Origin: Azospirillum melinis
GTDB taxonomy: Bacteria; Pseudomonadota; Alphaproteobacteria; Azospirillales; Azospirillaceae
Assembly (NCBI RefSeq): GCF_013340935.1
Contig: NZ_WHOS01000026.1
Location: forward strand, 1 to 64,000
Direction: 5' to 3'
Length of the DNA stretch: 64,000 nucleotides
Positions 43,558-53,340 of the stretch are shown piece by piece; positions within the stretch are counted from its first letter, which is position 1; each line of letters opens with the position of its first letter. The notes under the pieces were generated by a model. That model had not been told where the DNA came from, ran no database searches, and was given only the letters and a program-made list of their open reading frames with translations. A program made the position numbers and the translations under genes.

Positions 43558-45249
43558 TCAGGCTGCCTTGATGTCGCCCAGGAAGGTTTCAACATCCCGG
43601 CGCATCAGTTCAGCCTGCCGGGACAACTCGCCGGCGGCGGTCAGCACCTGACCGGCGGCATTGCCGGCCTCGCCCGCCGCCTGCGTCACCTGGACGATGC
43701 TGCCCGTCACTTCCTGCGTTCCAGCCGCAGCCTGCTGGACATTGCGCGAGATCTCGTTGGTTGCGGCACTCTGCTCCTCGATGGCGGCGGCGATGGCGGT
43801 AGTTATGTCGTTGATGCTGCCGATGGTGCCGCCGATGCCGGTGATCGCCGTCACCACGCCCTGCGTCGTCTGCTGGATGGCGCCGATCTGGCTGGCGATC
43901 TCCTCCGTCGCCTTGGCCGTCTGGCCGGCAAGGCTCTTCACCTCGCTGGCGACCACGGCGAAGCCCTTGCCGGCCTCACCCGCACGGGCCGCTTCGATGG
44001 TGGCGTTCAGCGCCAGCAGGTTGGTCTGGCTGGCGATGTCGGTGATCAGGCCGACCACCTCGCCAATTTTCTGCGCGGCTTCGGCGAGGCTGCGGACCGC
44101 ATCGCTGGTCTGGCCGGCCTCGCTCACCGCCTTGCCGGCGATGTCGGCGGAGCGGGCGATCTGGGTGCCGATCTCGCGGATCGAACTGGCCATCTCTTCG
44201 GTGGCGGTGGCGACGGTCTGGACGTTGGCGCTGGTCTGTTCGGCAGCCGACGCAACGACGGTGGCCTGGGTGCTGGTCTGCTGCGCCATTGCCGACATGC
44301 TGTGCGCGGTGGCGTCCAGCTCCGATGCGGCGGCTGCCACGGTGCGCAGGGCGGTGGTCGATGAATTCTCGAAACCGGTGAGCAACCGTTCGATGGCTTG
44401 GGCGCGGCGCATCTTGGCCTGCTGCTCTGCGGCTTCGACGGCGGCGAGGCGGTCGGCCTCGATCATGTTGTCCTTGAACACTTGGACCGCGCGGGCCATC
44501 GAGCCCAACTCATCCCGTCGCTCCGTGCCAGCGATTTCGACGCTCATCTCCCGGTTTGCCAGCCGGCCCATGGTTCCGGTCAGGGCATGGATCGGCTTCA
44601 CGACCGCGGTCAGGATCAGCAGGGCGGCACCCACGCCAAACATCGCCACCACGAGTATCGCAGCGGCGATCCAGTTGCGGGAGACGACGTAGATCTTGGC
44701 CCCGTTGTCCGCCGCCTTCACCCCCTCGACGCGATTGAAATTCACCAGCTCTTCCAGAATTGCCATGGCAGTGCGGAATTCCTGTCGCGACTCGCCGATG
44801 AACAGTCCGGAGATTGCCGCCGTGTCGTTCTTGCGCGCGAGAGGGCGCAACTTGTCCCGACTGATGGTGAAATAGCGATTGAGTGACTCGACGAGCTTTC
44901 GATAGGTCTCCGTTTCCCAGCCCGGTGTCAGCAAGCTCTCATACACGGCGCGCTTTTGTTCTATGGTGCGGATGGTTTTTTCCAGGCTTTCCTCTTCCTT
45001 GCGGATTTCGGTCTCGTCCTGCACGGCGATCAATGCGCCTTCGCCGGTCCGGTAGGAATAGAAGGTCGAATAGAGATCGGAAACGGCGACGACCGATGGC
45101 AGCCAATTGTCGCGAATCTCCGCCGCTTCGTCATTCACAGATGACATGCGGTTGATCGCAAACAGGCCAAGCAGCGCAGTGCCGATCAAAAGCACCGAGA
45201 AAGCCGCAATTACCTTTGTGCGGACAGACGCGTTCATCAACCGATCCAT
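43558..45249 (-). CDS. methyl-accepting chemotaxis protein
   Basis: A transmembrane chemoreceptor of about 563 residues: helix 1 (about 12-32), a periplasmic four-helix-bundle sensor domain (about 33-185), helix 2 (about 190-212), a HAMP domain and a long signalling coiled coil (about 280-550) whose conserved hairpin tip is LITDIASQTNLLALNATIEA and onward (EAGKGFAVVASEVKSLA). No C-terminal CheR-docking pentapeptide is seen. ATG 45249 has GAAGGG 8 bases upstream; a TTG at 45264 is less likely. The ligand is unknown. Confidence 0.95.
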   Translation of the reverse strand: MDRLMNASVRTKVIAAFSVLLIGTALLGLFAINRMSSVNDEAAEIRDNWLPSVVAVSDLYSTFYSYRTGEGALIAVQDETEIRKEEESLEKTIRTIEQKRAVYESLLTPGWETETYRKLVESLNRYFTISRDKLRPLARKNDTAAISGLFIGESRQEFRTAMAILEELVNFNRVEGVKAADNGAKIYVVSRNWIAAAILVVAMFGVGAALLILTAVVKPIHALTGTMGRLANREMSVEIAGTERRDELGSMARAVQVFKDNMIEADRLAAVEAAEQQAKMRRAQAIERLLTGFENSSTTALRTVAAAASELDATAHSMSAMAQQTSTQATVVASAAEQTSANVQTVATATEEMASSIREIGTQIARSADIAGKAVSEAGQTSDAVRSLAEAAQKIGEVVGLITDIASQTNLLALNATIEAARAGEAGKGFAVVASEVKSLAGQTAKATEEIASQIGAIQQTTQGVVTAITGIGGTIGSINDITTAIAAAIEEQSAATNEISRNVQQAAAGTQEVTGSIVQVTQAAGEAGNAAGQVLTAAGELSRQAELMRRDVETFLGDIKAA

Positions 45250-45456
45250 GGCTAAACCCTTCAACCTCTAACCATTGTGAGTCTTAATAGAATCACAGGA
45301 AGGTTAAATTGGGGCTTACCCTTATCGATTTCCCTTCATGGCCTCCGAAGGAAAATGTCGGAAAGTGGTCTGATTTTTATGATCCACGACTCGAAAAGCC
45401 ACGCTTGTGTGGCCTCTGAGAAATCGTTGAGCGTGCTTGGTAGAAATTTGAAGTTA

Positions 45457-45532
45457 TGGTGATCCGGGTGGGATTCGAACCCACGGCCACATGATTAAAA
45501 GTCACGTGCTCTACCGACTGAGCTACCGGATC
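45457..45532 (-). tRNA. tRNA-Lys (anticodon TTT)
   Basis: On the minus strand: acceptor GATCCGG/CCGGATC, anticodon loop CTTTTAA, T-arm GTGGG-TTCGAAT-CCCAC, discriminator A and an encoded CCA. The anticodon TTT reads lysine codons. Confidence 0.96.
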
Positions 45533-45611
45533 ATCCAGAGCGGCGGTGGGAAACTGACCCCCGCCGGGAAGTGGGCGCACCATAGAAAGACGCGCCCGAA
45601 AGGTCAACCAT

Positions 45612-45649
45612 GGGCTTGATGGCAGATGCAGGATTTTGCGATCAAGCCC
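45612..45649 (-). terminator. hairpin after coaD
   Basis: GGGCTTGAT (45612-45620) and ATCAAGCCC (45641-45649) are exact complements with a 20-nt loop, 24 bp beyond the coaD stop on the minus strand. No T-run follows. Confidence 0.4.
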
Positions 45650-45672
45650 CATCAAACCCATGGCTTCGGGGA

Positions 45673-46236
45673 TCAGGTCTGGCTGGTCGTCGGGACAGTG
45701 CCGTTGCCCGCCTCCAGAGCGAAGCGTTCGGCCAGCCGTTCGGCGACACGGGCCGAGACGAAATGGCGGATGTCGCCGCCCAAGCGCCCGATCTCCTTCA
45801 CGAAGCGCGAGGAGATGAACTGGTGTTTCTCCGACGACATCAGGAAGATCGTCTCGACCTTCGGGTTCAGACGGGCATTCATGCCCGCCATCTGGAATTC
45901 ATATTCGAAATCCGAGACGGCGCGCAGGCCGCGGATGATGACGCGGGCGTTCATCTCGATGGCGAAATGCATCAGCAGATTGTCGAACGCCCGCACCTCT
46001 ATGCTGGCCCCGCCGGCATTCAGCGCGGCCACATCCTCGCGAACCATGGCGACCCGCTCGTCCGTGGAGTAGAGCGGCCCCTTGCCGGCATTCCGGGCGA
46101 CGCCGATGATCAGGTGGTCGACCTGACGGGCGGCGCGCTGAATGATGTCCATGTGACCGTTGGTGATCGGATCGAAGGTGCCTGGATAGACACCGATTCG
46201 ACGACCCTTGCTGGTCTCGGTCTGGCTGGTCGCCAT
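45673..46236 (-). CDS. coaD: phosphopantetheine adenylyltransferase
   Basis: A 187-residue nucleotidyltransferase that makes dephospho-CoA from 4'-phosphopantetheine and ATP. Motifs: GVYPGTFDPITNGHMDII (with the TxGH-type site), IIRGLRAVSDFEYEFQM and SSEKHQFISSRFVKEI. It lies 23 bp behind gyrA and is probably co-transcribed, a common alphaproteobacterial arrangement. Confidence 0.97.
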   Translation of the reverse strand: MATSQTETSKGRRIGVYPGTFDPITNGHMDIIQRAARQVDHLIIGVARNAGKGPLYSTDERVAMVREDVAALNAGGASIEVRAFDNLLMHFAIEMNARVIIRGLRAVSDFEYEFQMAGMNARLNPKVETIFLMSSEKHQFISSRFVKEIGRLGGDIRHFVSARVAERLAERFALEAGNGTVPTTSQT

Positions 46237-46259
46237 GGGTTCCCCTTTAGGCCCGTCCG

Positions 46260-49070
46260 TTATTCGTTCGGCCCGGTGGTGCCGCCGGCATCGCCGACCG
46301 ACCCGACCGAACCGTTGGCGTCACCGCCGTCCTCGACCCCAGTCTCCCCGACGCCGTTTTCACCCACGCCATTCTCGCCTTCTTCCTCGGCGATGGTGGC
46401 GACGGACACCACGCGCTCGTCCGCCCCCACGCGGAACAGCGTGACGCCCAGCGTCTTGCGGCCCGCCACCCGCACGTCGTGCAGAGGCATGCGGATGACC
46501 TGGCCGCCGTTGGTGACCATCATCACCTGATGGTTCGATTCCACCGGGAAGGCGGCGACGATGGAGCCGTTACGCTCACCCATCTCCATGTTCCAGATGC
46601 CCTGGCCCCCGCGTCCGGCAGTGCGATACTCGTAGGACGAGCTGCGCTTGCCATAGCCGCGGTCGGAGACAGTGAGAATATACTGTTCCTTTTGTTTCAA
46701 TTCTTCGTACCGCTCCTGCGACAGGGTGACGCTGTCGGTCGGCACCTCGTCCGCCTCCGGAGCGGCCTCGCCCTCCATCTCCAGCCCTTCGTCGCGCTTC
46801 ATCTTGAAGAAGGCGGCGCGTTCCTCGGGCGTGGCGTCGACATGGGCCAGGATCGACAGCGACACCACTTCGTCCCCGTCGGCCAGCTTGATGCCGCGCA
46901 CGCCGGTGGAGGTGCGGCCGGCGAAGACGCGCACGTCGTCCACCGGGAATCGGATGCACTTGCCGCCGCGGGTCGCCAGCAGGATGTCGTCGGTTTCCGA
47001 GCAGGTGTGGACGCCGATCAGCCGCTCGCCTTCCTCCTCCAGCTTCATGGCGATCAGGCCGTTCGAGCGGATGTTGGCGAAGTCGGACATGCGGTTGCGG
47101 CGTACGTTGCCCTTCGACGTGGCGAAGACGACGTGCAGATCGGACCAGGCGGCCTCGTCTTCCGGCAGCGGCAGGACGGTGGTTATCGTCTCCCCGTCGA
47201 TCAGCGGCAGCAGATTGACGAAGGCCTTGCCGCGCGCCTGCGGGTTGCCCAGCGGCAGGCGGTAGACCTTCAGCTTATAGACCATGCCGCGGTTCGAGAA
47301 GAGCAGCAGCGGCGTGTGGGTGTTGGCGACGAACAGATCGCTGACCGCATCCTCCGCCTTCATCGACATGCCGGAGCGGCCCTTGCCGCCGCGCTTCTGC
47401 GCACGGTAGGTCGACAGCGGCACCCGCTTCACATAGCCGGACTGGCTGACGGTGACGACCATGTCCTCGCGCTGGATCAGGTCCTCGATGTCGGCCTCGA
47501 ACTCCAGATCCTGGATCTCAGTGCGGCGCGGCGTGCCGAACCGCTCCTTCATCTCGACCAGCTCGTCGCGCAGGATCCCCATCAGCTTCGGCCGGTTGGC
47601 GAGCGTGGCGAGGAAATCGGCGATCTGGTCGGTGACGTCGGTCAACTCGGCGCCGATCTTGTCGCGCTCCAGCCCGGTCAGGCGGTGCAGGCGCAGGTCG
47701 AGAATGGCGCGCGCCTGGACTTCCGACAGCCGGTAGGTGCCCTGTTCGCTGACGCCACGGCCCGGCTCGTCGATCAGTTCGATCAGCGGGCCGACGTCAT
47801 GGACCGGCCACTCGCGGTTCATCATCTCCTCGCGCGCCCAGACCGGATCGGGGGCGCTGCGGATCAGTTCGATCATCGCATCCAGGTTGGCGACGGCGAC
47901 CGCCAGACCGACCAAGGTGTGCGCGCGCTCGCGGGCCTTGCCCAGCAGGAACTCTGTCCGGCGGGTGATGACCTGCTCGCGGAAGCGGACGAAGGCGGTG
48001 ATGATCTGCAGCAGATGCATCAGCTCCGGACGGCCGCCGTTCAGCGCCAGCATGTTGACGCCGAAGGAGGTCTGGAGCTGGGTGTGGCGGAACAGCTGGG
48101 CCAGCACCACGTCGGGAACCGCGTCGCGCTTCAGCTCGATCACCACGCGCACGCCGTCGCGGTCGGATTCGTCGCGCAGGTCGGCGATGCCCTCGATCGT
48201 CTTGTCGTTCACGACCTCGCCGATGCGCTCCATCAGCTTGGCCTTGTTGACCTGATAGGGGATCTCGGTCGCGACGATGGCGGTGCGGTCCTTGCGCACC
48301 TCCTCGAAGTGGGTCTTGGCGCGCAGGATAATCGAGCCGCGCCCGGTCTGCAGCGCCGCCCGGCTGCCCGACCGGCCGAGGATCAGGCCGCCCGTCGGGA
48401 AATCAGGGCCGGGCACATGTTCCATCAGCTCTTCGAGCGTGACGTCGGGGTTGTCGATATAGGCGCAGCAGGCGTCGATCACCTCGCCCAGATTGTGGGT
48501 CGGGATGTTGGTCGCCATGCCGACGGCGATGCCGCCGGCGCCGTTCACCAGCAGGTTCGGGAAGCGGGCCGGGACGACGGTGGGCTCACGGCCCGAATCG
48601 TCGTAGCTGGCCTGGAAGTCGATGGTGTCCTTGTCGATGTCGTCCAGCAGCGCTTCCGCCGCCTTGGCCAGACGCGCCTCGGTGTAGCGCATAGCCGCCG
48701 GCGGGTCGCCGTCCATCGAACCGAAATTGCCCTGGCCGTCGATCAGCGGCAGGCGCATCGAGAAGTCCTGCGCCATGCGGACCATGGCGTCGTAGATCGC
48801 GCTGTCGCCGTGCGGGTGGTATTTACCCATCACATCGCCGACGATGCGCGCCGACTTCTTGTAGGGCTTGGTCGAGTCGTACCCGCCCTCCTTCATCGCG
48901 TAGAGGATGCGCCGGTGCACCGGCTTCAGCCCGTCGCGGACGTCGGGCAGGGCACGGCTCACGATCACGCTCATCGCGTAGTCGAGATACGATTTCCGCA
49001 TCTCGTCTTCGATGTTGATCGGCGCGATGTCGGAGGCGGGAGGAAGGGGCGTATTGCTCAAGCAGGACAC
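46260..49070 (-). CDS. gyrA: DNA gyrase subunit A
   Basis: A 936-residue type II topoisomerase subunit. The N-terminal domain has the catalytic Tyr region (AAMRYTEARL) and a wild-type quinolone region (HPHGDSAIYDAM, with Ser and Asp at the E. coli 83/87 positions). The C-terminal pinwheel starts with the gyrase box QKRGGKG. An alphaproteobacterial insertion (DATPEERAAFFKMKRDEGLE and onward) lies near 790. The last 35 or so residues are a Gly/Glu/Asn-rich acidic tail with repeats of GENGV. The start is GTG 49070; TTG 49061 (MSNTPLPPAS) is equally possible. Confidence 0.98.
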   Translation of the reverse strand: MSCLSNTPLPPASDIAPINIEDEMRKSYLDYAMSVIVSRALPDVRDGLKPVHRRILYAMKEGGYDSTKPYKKSARIVGDVMGKYHPHGDSAIYDAMVRMAQDFSMRLPLIDGQGNFGSMDGDPPAAMRYTEARLAKAAEALLDDIDKDTIDFQASYDDSGREPTVVPARFPNLLVNGAGGIAVGMATNIPTHNLGEVIDACCAYIDNPDVTLEELMEHVPGPDFPTGGLILGRSGSRAALQTGRGSIILRAKTHFEEVRKDRTAIVATEIPYQVNKAKLMERIGEVVNDKTIEGIADLRDESDRDGVRVVIELKRDAVPDVVLAQLFRHTQLQTSFGVNMLALNGGRPELMHLLQIITAFVRFREQVITRRTEFLLGKARERAHTLVGLAVAVANLDAMIELIRSAPDPVWAREEMMNREWPVHDVGPLIELIDEPGRGVSEQGTYRLSEVQARAILDLRLHRLTGLERDKIGAELTDVTDQIADFLATLANRPKLMGILRDELVEMKERFGTPRRTEIQDLEFEADIEDLIQREDMVVTVSQSGYVKRVPLSTYRAQKRGGKGRSGMSMKAEDAVSDLFVANTHTPLLLFSNRGMVYKLKVYRLPLGNPQARGKAFVNLLPLIDGETITTVLPLPEDEAAWSDLHVVFATSKGNVRRNRMSDFANIRSNGLIAMKLEEEGERLIGVHTCSETDDILLATRGGKCIRFPVDDVRVFAGRTSTGVRGIKLADGDEVVSLSILAHVDATPEERAAFFKMKRDEGLEMEGEAAPEADEVPTDSVTLSQERYEELKQKEQYILTVSDRGYGKRSSSYEYRTAGRGGQGIWNMEMGERNGSIVAAFPVESNHQVMMVTNGGQVIRMPLHDVRVAGRKTLGVTLFRVGADERVVSVATIAEEEGENGVGENGVGETGVEDGGDANGSVGSVGDAGGTTGPNE

Positions 49071-49198
49071 TCATTCTTCGAATGCGCCGCCGCTTAACGA
49101 ATCCGCGGCAGTCACTGGCCTTGCGGGCCGAAGGTTTTGCCTAAGAAATATAGCAACTCTCGCAATTGCACACAACGATTCGGGGCTGAAAAGCCGCC

Positions 49199-50557
49199 TC
49201 AACGCCGGCTCAGATACGCGAATCGGAGCGAGAGGATGGTGACCGATACCAAGCTGGCGATCAGGATTCCCTCGAACAGCCCGTGGGCACCGTGGCCGAG
49301 GCCGAAGACCAGGAAGGCCGACACCGGAATCATCACCACCGCGTAGGAGAAGAAGTGCAGCGCCGTCGGGATCCAGGCGTCGTGCCGGCCGCGCAGTGCG
49401 TTCGCCATCACCGTCTGCCCACCGTCGGCGATCAGGATCCAGGCGGTGAAGGCGATCAGCGGCACCACCGCCTCCAGCAGCTGTGGATCGTTGGAGTAGA
49501 TGGCGCCCAGCGCGTCGGGCATGCTGCGATAGAGGATGCCGACGCAGGCCAGGATAGCGCTGGTGACGCCGAGGCCGGTCCAGCCGGCCAGCGCCATGTC
49601 GCTGCGGTCGCCGCGGCCATAGGCGACGCCGACCCGAACCGCGGTGGCCGAGGCTAGGCCGACCGCGGCCATGAAGGGCAGGGCGGTCAGGTTCAGCCCG
49701 ACCGTGTAGGCACCCAGCGCCAGCGGGGAGATCATGCCGGCGAACAGGCCGAGCCCACCGAAAGCCCCGCTCTCCACCCCGATGCTGAGCCCGGCGGCAT
49801 AGCCGAGGTGACGCTGGCGCGCGGCACCGCTCCACCAGTCGGCGACGGGCAGGCGAACCTGCCAGCGCTCATGGTCTCGCATCCACCAGACATAGGCGAC
49901 GAGCCCCAGCCCCATGGCCCAGCGCACGATGGTGGTCGCCCAGGCGGAGCCGACCGCGCCCAGCGGCTCCAGCCCGACATGGCCCCACACCAGCGCCCAG
50001 GCCAGTGCCGCATTGACGATGTTGCCGATCACCATGGCGACCATGCCCGGCCATGGGCGCTTGATGCCCTCCAGGAAAAAGCCGGTGGTGATGTACAGCA
50101 TCATGCCCGGCGCGCCGAGGCCCAGAACCGCCAGCACATGGGCGCCGCCGGCAGACATCTCCGCGGTCTGGCCGCCCGCCTGGAAAAGCGGCACGCCCAG
50201 CAGCGAGACCAGGGCGAACAGCACCCCCAGCAGCAGCGCATAGGGGACCGACCGCCGCCATGCCCGTCCGCAGTCGGCATCGTTGCCGGCGCCGAAGGCG
50301 TGGGCGGTGATCATCACGGTGCCCATCAGCAGACCGACCCCGGTGCCCACCATGATGTTGCCGGGCAGATGGGCCAGCCCGTAATAGGCCAGCTCCTGGG
50401 CGGAGAAACGGCCGACGATGGCGGTGTCGACCGCCATCATCACCATCAGGCCGGCGCGGGAGACGATGACCGGCGCCGCCAGCCGCAGCAGTTCGCCGAT
50501 GTGTGCGGCAAGGCGCGCGCGCAACGGCTCCGGGGCGGGGAGGATGGCGGTGCTCAT
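49199..50557 (-). CDS. MATE-family efflux transporter
   Basis: A protein of about 452 residues with twelve predicted membrane helices, of the NorM/DinF-type MATE family (proton- or sodium-coupled drug export). Features include LAAPVIVSRAGLMVMMAVDT in helix 1 and VGTGVGLLMGTVMITAHAFG. ATG 50557 (MSTAILPAPE) is preferred to the longer open frame. It is downstream of gyrA on the same strand but 128 bp away, with gyrA's own promoter region in between. Confidence 0.92.
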   Translation of the reverse strand: MSTAILPAPEPLRARLAAHIGELLRLAAPVIVSRAGLMVMMAVDTAIVGRFSAQELAYYGLAHLPGNIMVGTGVGLLMGTVMITAHAFGAGNDADCGRAWRRSVPYALLLGVLFALVSLLGVPLFQAGGQTAEMSAGGAHVLAVLGLGAPGMMLYITTGFFLEGIKRPWPGMVAMVIGNIVNAALAWALVWGHVGLEPLGAVGSAWATTIVRWAMGLGLVAYVWWMRDHERWQVRLPVADWWSGAARQRHLGYAAGLSIGVESGAFGGLGLFAGMISPLALGAYTVGLNLTALPFMAAVGLASATAVRVGVAYGRGDRSDMALAGWTGLGVTSAILACVGILYRSMPDALGAIYSNDPQLLEAVVPLIAFTAWILIADGGQTVMANALRGRHDAWIPTALHFFSYAVVMIPVSAFLVFGLGHGAHGLFEGILIASLVSVTILSLRFAYLSRR

Positions 50558-50861
50558 GACGAAACCTGTGGTGGAAGAGGGTGGTGTCGCGGCCTGTGCC
50601 GTGCTGCCGGACCGTAAGGCTTGACCGGAAAGCGGGCAGACTGCGCAAAAGCTGGTCATCTTGCCCGGTGGGCGTACCGCGTCAAGGTTTTCGGGCGCCT
50701 CGAAAGGACCGTTGCATTCACTGCATGGCGGCGAGGTGGGGTGCGGAACCAAGCCGCTGTCATTCCGTTGTCAGAAACAGAGACGAACGACACCCCGGCC
50801 ATCGCCCAATCGCAATCGCTCATTTCTTTCTCCCAGCCCCACCCCAGACCGGAGAGACACC
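50558..50861. other. 304-bp divergent intergenic region
   Basis: It lies between the MATE gene and the entericidin-like gene. I see no gene, tRNA or clear operator; it must hold both promoters. Confidence 0.45.
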
Positions 50862-51047
50862 ATGCAGCACGCCAAGAACCGCCGGCAGCGCGCCACCGCC
50901 CGCGCCATCCCGTTCCCCGCGCGCGAGATGGTGATCCTGACCTTTCTGATGGCGCTGGCGGCCATGCTGACCGGCTGCAACACGGTCGAGGGGGCCGGGC
51001 AGGACGTCCAGGCCGGAGGCCGGGCGATTGAACGGACGGTCGACTGA
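50862..51047 (+). CDS. entericidin-like small lipoprotein
   Basis: A 61-residue protein with a basic N-terminus, a hydrophobic signal (about 23-37) and a lipobox MLTGC, then the entericidin signature NTVEGAGQDVQAGGRAIERT. Entericidins are tiny cell-envelope lipoproteins linked to stationary-phase lysis and stress. GGAGAG lies 5 bases before the ATG. The basic N-terminal extension before the signal is longer than usual. Confidence 0.85.
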   Translation: MQHAKNRRQRATARAIPFPAREMVILTFLMALAAMLTGCNTVEGAGQDVQAGGRAIERTVD

Positions 51048-51096
51048 CGCGTTATCCCAGGGCCACCCCCATGCACCCTCGCGAAGGAGTTCCCGT

Positions 51097-51285
51097 ATGA
51101 GCGAACCGCAGAAGCCGTCTACCCCCGGCGAGATTCCGCCGCCGTCCAACCCGAATCCGCCGCAACCCGACCGGCCGACGACGCCCGATCCCTATCCGGT
51201 GCCCGACAACCCCGGCATCCTGCCGGAAGTTCCTCCGCCGGCCGACGAGCCGATGCCGGGCATGCCCAACCCGACGACGGCGTGA
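51097..51285 (+). CDS. proline-rich small protein (62 aa)
   Basis: A 62-residue protein that is about one-third proline, with no signal peptide or membrane segment (MSEPQKPSTPGEIPPPSNPN). AAGGAG lies 7 bases before ATG 51097. It lies 49 bp behind the entericidin-like gene and may share its transcript. It is probably disordered; function unknown. A weak GGGGAGG/CCTCCCC hairpin (51312-51342) lies beyond its stop, shared with slt. Confidence 0.55.
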   Translation: MSEPQKPSTPGEIPPPSNPNPPQPDRPTTPDPYPVPDNPGILPEVPPPADEPMPGMPNPTTA

Positions 51286-51354
51286 CGGCGTCGCTGTAAT
51301 GTAAAGGACCGGGGGAGGGGGCCTTTTCGCCGCTTCCTCCCCAACCCGAACCGC

Positions 51355-53340
51355 TTATCGCCGCAGATCCTTGTCCAGGTTCGGCTCGGCCCGGTCGCCG
51401 TTCAGACGGGCGCGATAGACCTGCACCGCCTCCAGCACGCGCTGGACATAGTTCCGGGTTTCGGAGATCGGGATCAATTCGATCCAGTCGACCACGTCGA
51501 TGGTCTCCGTGCGGGGATCGCCATAGGTCTGCAGCCACTGGCGCACCCGGTTCGGACCGGCGTTGTAGCCGGCGATCGCCAGCACCCACGACCCGTTGAA
51601 GCGGTCGATCAGTTCGGCCAGATAGGCCGACCCCAGCGTGACGTTGTAGCCGGGGTCGGAGGTCAGCCGCGCGTTCGTGTGCTTCAGCCCCAGCTTTCCC
51701 GCCACCAGCTGCGCCGTCGTCGGCATCAGCTGCATCAGCCCGCGCGCACCGGCGGACGAGACGATGGTGGGGTTGAAGGTGCTTTCCTGCCGGATGATGC
51801 CGTGGATCAGCGCCAGTTCCGGTGCGGCCGGCCGGGCATCGATCATCGGATAGCCGGCCTCGACCAGGAACACCTCGTTTTGGGCGGCGTCCTTGGCGGC
51901 TGCCACCGCCAGATCGCGGCGGCCGACGTCGCTGGCCAGACGGGCGGTAAGCACATAGTCGGCGGGCGTCTTGGCATCCAGGCTCAGGCGGCGGACGAAC
52001 CCGGTCACCTGATCGGACCCATTGCCACCGATCTCCGCCAGCAGGCGGGCGACGCGCACCACCTCGCGCCTGTTGAAGGCGGCCGTCTCGGCGCTGGACA
52101 CGGTCGGCGGCGTCGGCAGGGTCACCGCACCCCCGGAGACATGGCGGAAAGCCAACTGGCCGTAGAAAGTGGTGGGGTAGGTCGCCGCCTTGGCGTACCA
52201 GTCGCGCGCCGGTCCGGTCTGGCCCAGCGCCTCCGCGGCACGGCCGCACCAGTAGGCGCCGCGCGCCTTGCTGATCGGCGCAGTGACGGAGCGGTACAGC
52301 TTGTGGAAGTGGGTGAAGGCTTCCGACGGCTTGTCCAGGAAGCGGAGCGCCAGGAAGCCCGACAGGAACTCCGCATCGGCGAAGGAACTGCCTTCGCTCA
52401 TGCCGTTGGCGCTGACCAACCGGTAGGCGAGGTTGTAGTCGCCGCGCTCCATCGCCCGGCGGGCCAGCAGATGCCGCTCCGACCACCAGGATTGCGGGCG
52501 GCCCATGTCGGTGCCGGCCTGGGCGATGATTTCCAGCGCGCCGGCATCGTCGCCCTTGCGCCGCAGGTAGCGGGCGCGGTCGAACATCAGGCCAGGATCG
52601 TTGAGCAGGCTGGGCGGTACGCGCGACAGGATCGCTTCGGCGCCCGCGCTGTCGCCGTCCAGCGCGATGCGCGCCTCGATCAGCGCGTCATAAGCCTCGT
52701 CGAAGAAGGGCAGCATCCGGCGGACCGGAGCCTCCTGCTTGGCCCAAAGCAGCCGGTCGATGCGCGCCTTGTGGTCCTGCTGGCGCAGATAGGGCGTGTA
52801 ATGGGAGAGGAAGGTGGCTTCCTCGTCGGCGGTGAAGGTGGCGTCGGCCCACTGCTTGCGGATCAGGGTGGTCGCACGGTCCACGCTGCCGGTCGCGATC
52901 AGCGCGTCGGCATAACGGACGAAGCCGTCGTTGGTCTGCGGCGGGCTCTGTCGGAACCACTCCACCACGTCGGCCGGCGGGATGTCGGGCATCGCCATTT
53001 CCGCCTGACGGCGCAGCGCCGCCATGTTCGGCCAGTCCGGATTCTCGCGGATGAAGGCGGCGATGTCGGTGAAGCTGCCACCGCCCGGGTTGGCGAGCGC
53101 GATCCAACGCAGAACCTTCGCCGGTAACGGGTCTTGCGCGTTCGACGCCGAGGCCAGCGCCTCCGAAAGACGCTCGTCATTGGCGAGCCTGAAGGCCTCG
53201 CGGTAGAGGACGATGTCCTGCGGGCTCAGCGCCGCGGCGGGAAGGGCGCCGGGAAGCGCCGCGAAAAGGGTGAGGAGACCCGCAAAAACAGAGGTCCGGG
53301 CGCTCTTGCCGAGGGCGGCGGGGAGGGATAATGTGCGCAA
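51355..53340 (-). CDS. slt: soluble lytic murein transglycosylase (Slt type)
   Basis: An exported enzyme of about 661 residues that cleaves peptidoglycan to 1,6-anhydromuropeptides. A signal peptide (about 1-38, PGALPAAALS) is followed by a long helical superhelix (about 40-470) and a C-terminal lysozyme-like SLT domain (about 480-640) with the catalytic Glu in HGIIRQESTFNPTIVSSAGA, then RGLMQLMPTTAQ and IAGYNAGPNRV. The frame is open far upstream; TTG 53340 is chosen because it gives a proper signal peptide. It is divergent from dapA with only 36 bp between the starts. Confidence 0.9.
   Translation of the reverse strand: MRTLSLPAALGKSARTSVFAGLLTLFAALPGALPAAALSPQDIVLYREAFRLANDERLSEALASASNAQDPLPAKVLRWIALANPGGGSFTDIAAFIRENPDWPNMAALRRQAEMAMPDIPPADVVEWFRQSPPQTNDGFVRYADALIATGSVDRATTLIRKQWADATFTADEEATFLSHYTPYLRQQDHKARIDRLLWAKQEAPVRRMLPFFDEAYDALIEARIALDGDSAGAEAILSRVPPSLLNDPGLMFDRARYLRRKGDDAGALEIIAQAGTDMGRPQSWWSERHLLARRAMERGDYNLAYRLVSANGMSEGSSFADAEFLSGFLALRFLDKPSEAFTHFHKLYRSVTAPISKARGAYWCGRAAEALGQTGPARDWYAKAATYPTTFYGQLAFRHVSGGAVTLPTPPTVSSAETAAFNRREVVRVARLLAEIGGNGSDQVTGFVRRLSLDAKTPADYVLTARLASDVGRRDLAVAAAKDAAQNEVFLVEAGYPMIDARPAAPELALIHGIIRQESTFNPTIVSSAGARGLMQLMPTTAQLVAGKLGLKHTNARLTSDPGYNVTLGSAYLAELIDRFNGSWVLAIAGYNAGPNRVRQWLQTYGDPRTETIDVVDWIELIPISETRNYVQRVLEAVQVYRARLNGDRAEPNLDKDLRR
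53306..53334 (+). promoter_or_regulatory. possible dapA promoter inside the slt 5' end
   Basis: TTGCCG (53306-53311) and TAATGT (53329-53334) are separated by 17 bp and lie about 43 bp upstream of the dapA start. Because the slt and dapA starts are so close, the dapA promoter must overlap slt coding DNA. Weak motif match. Confidence 0.3.

Noticed and set aside
46479..49097. 872-codon open frame on the plus strand
   Set aside because: Antisense of gyrA, which is unambiguous on the other strand.
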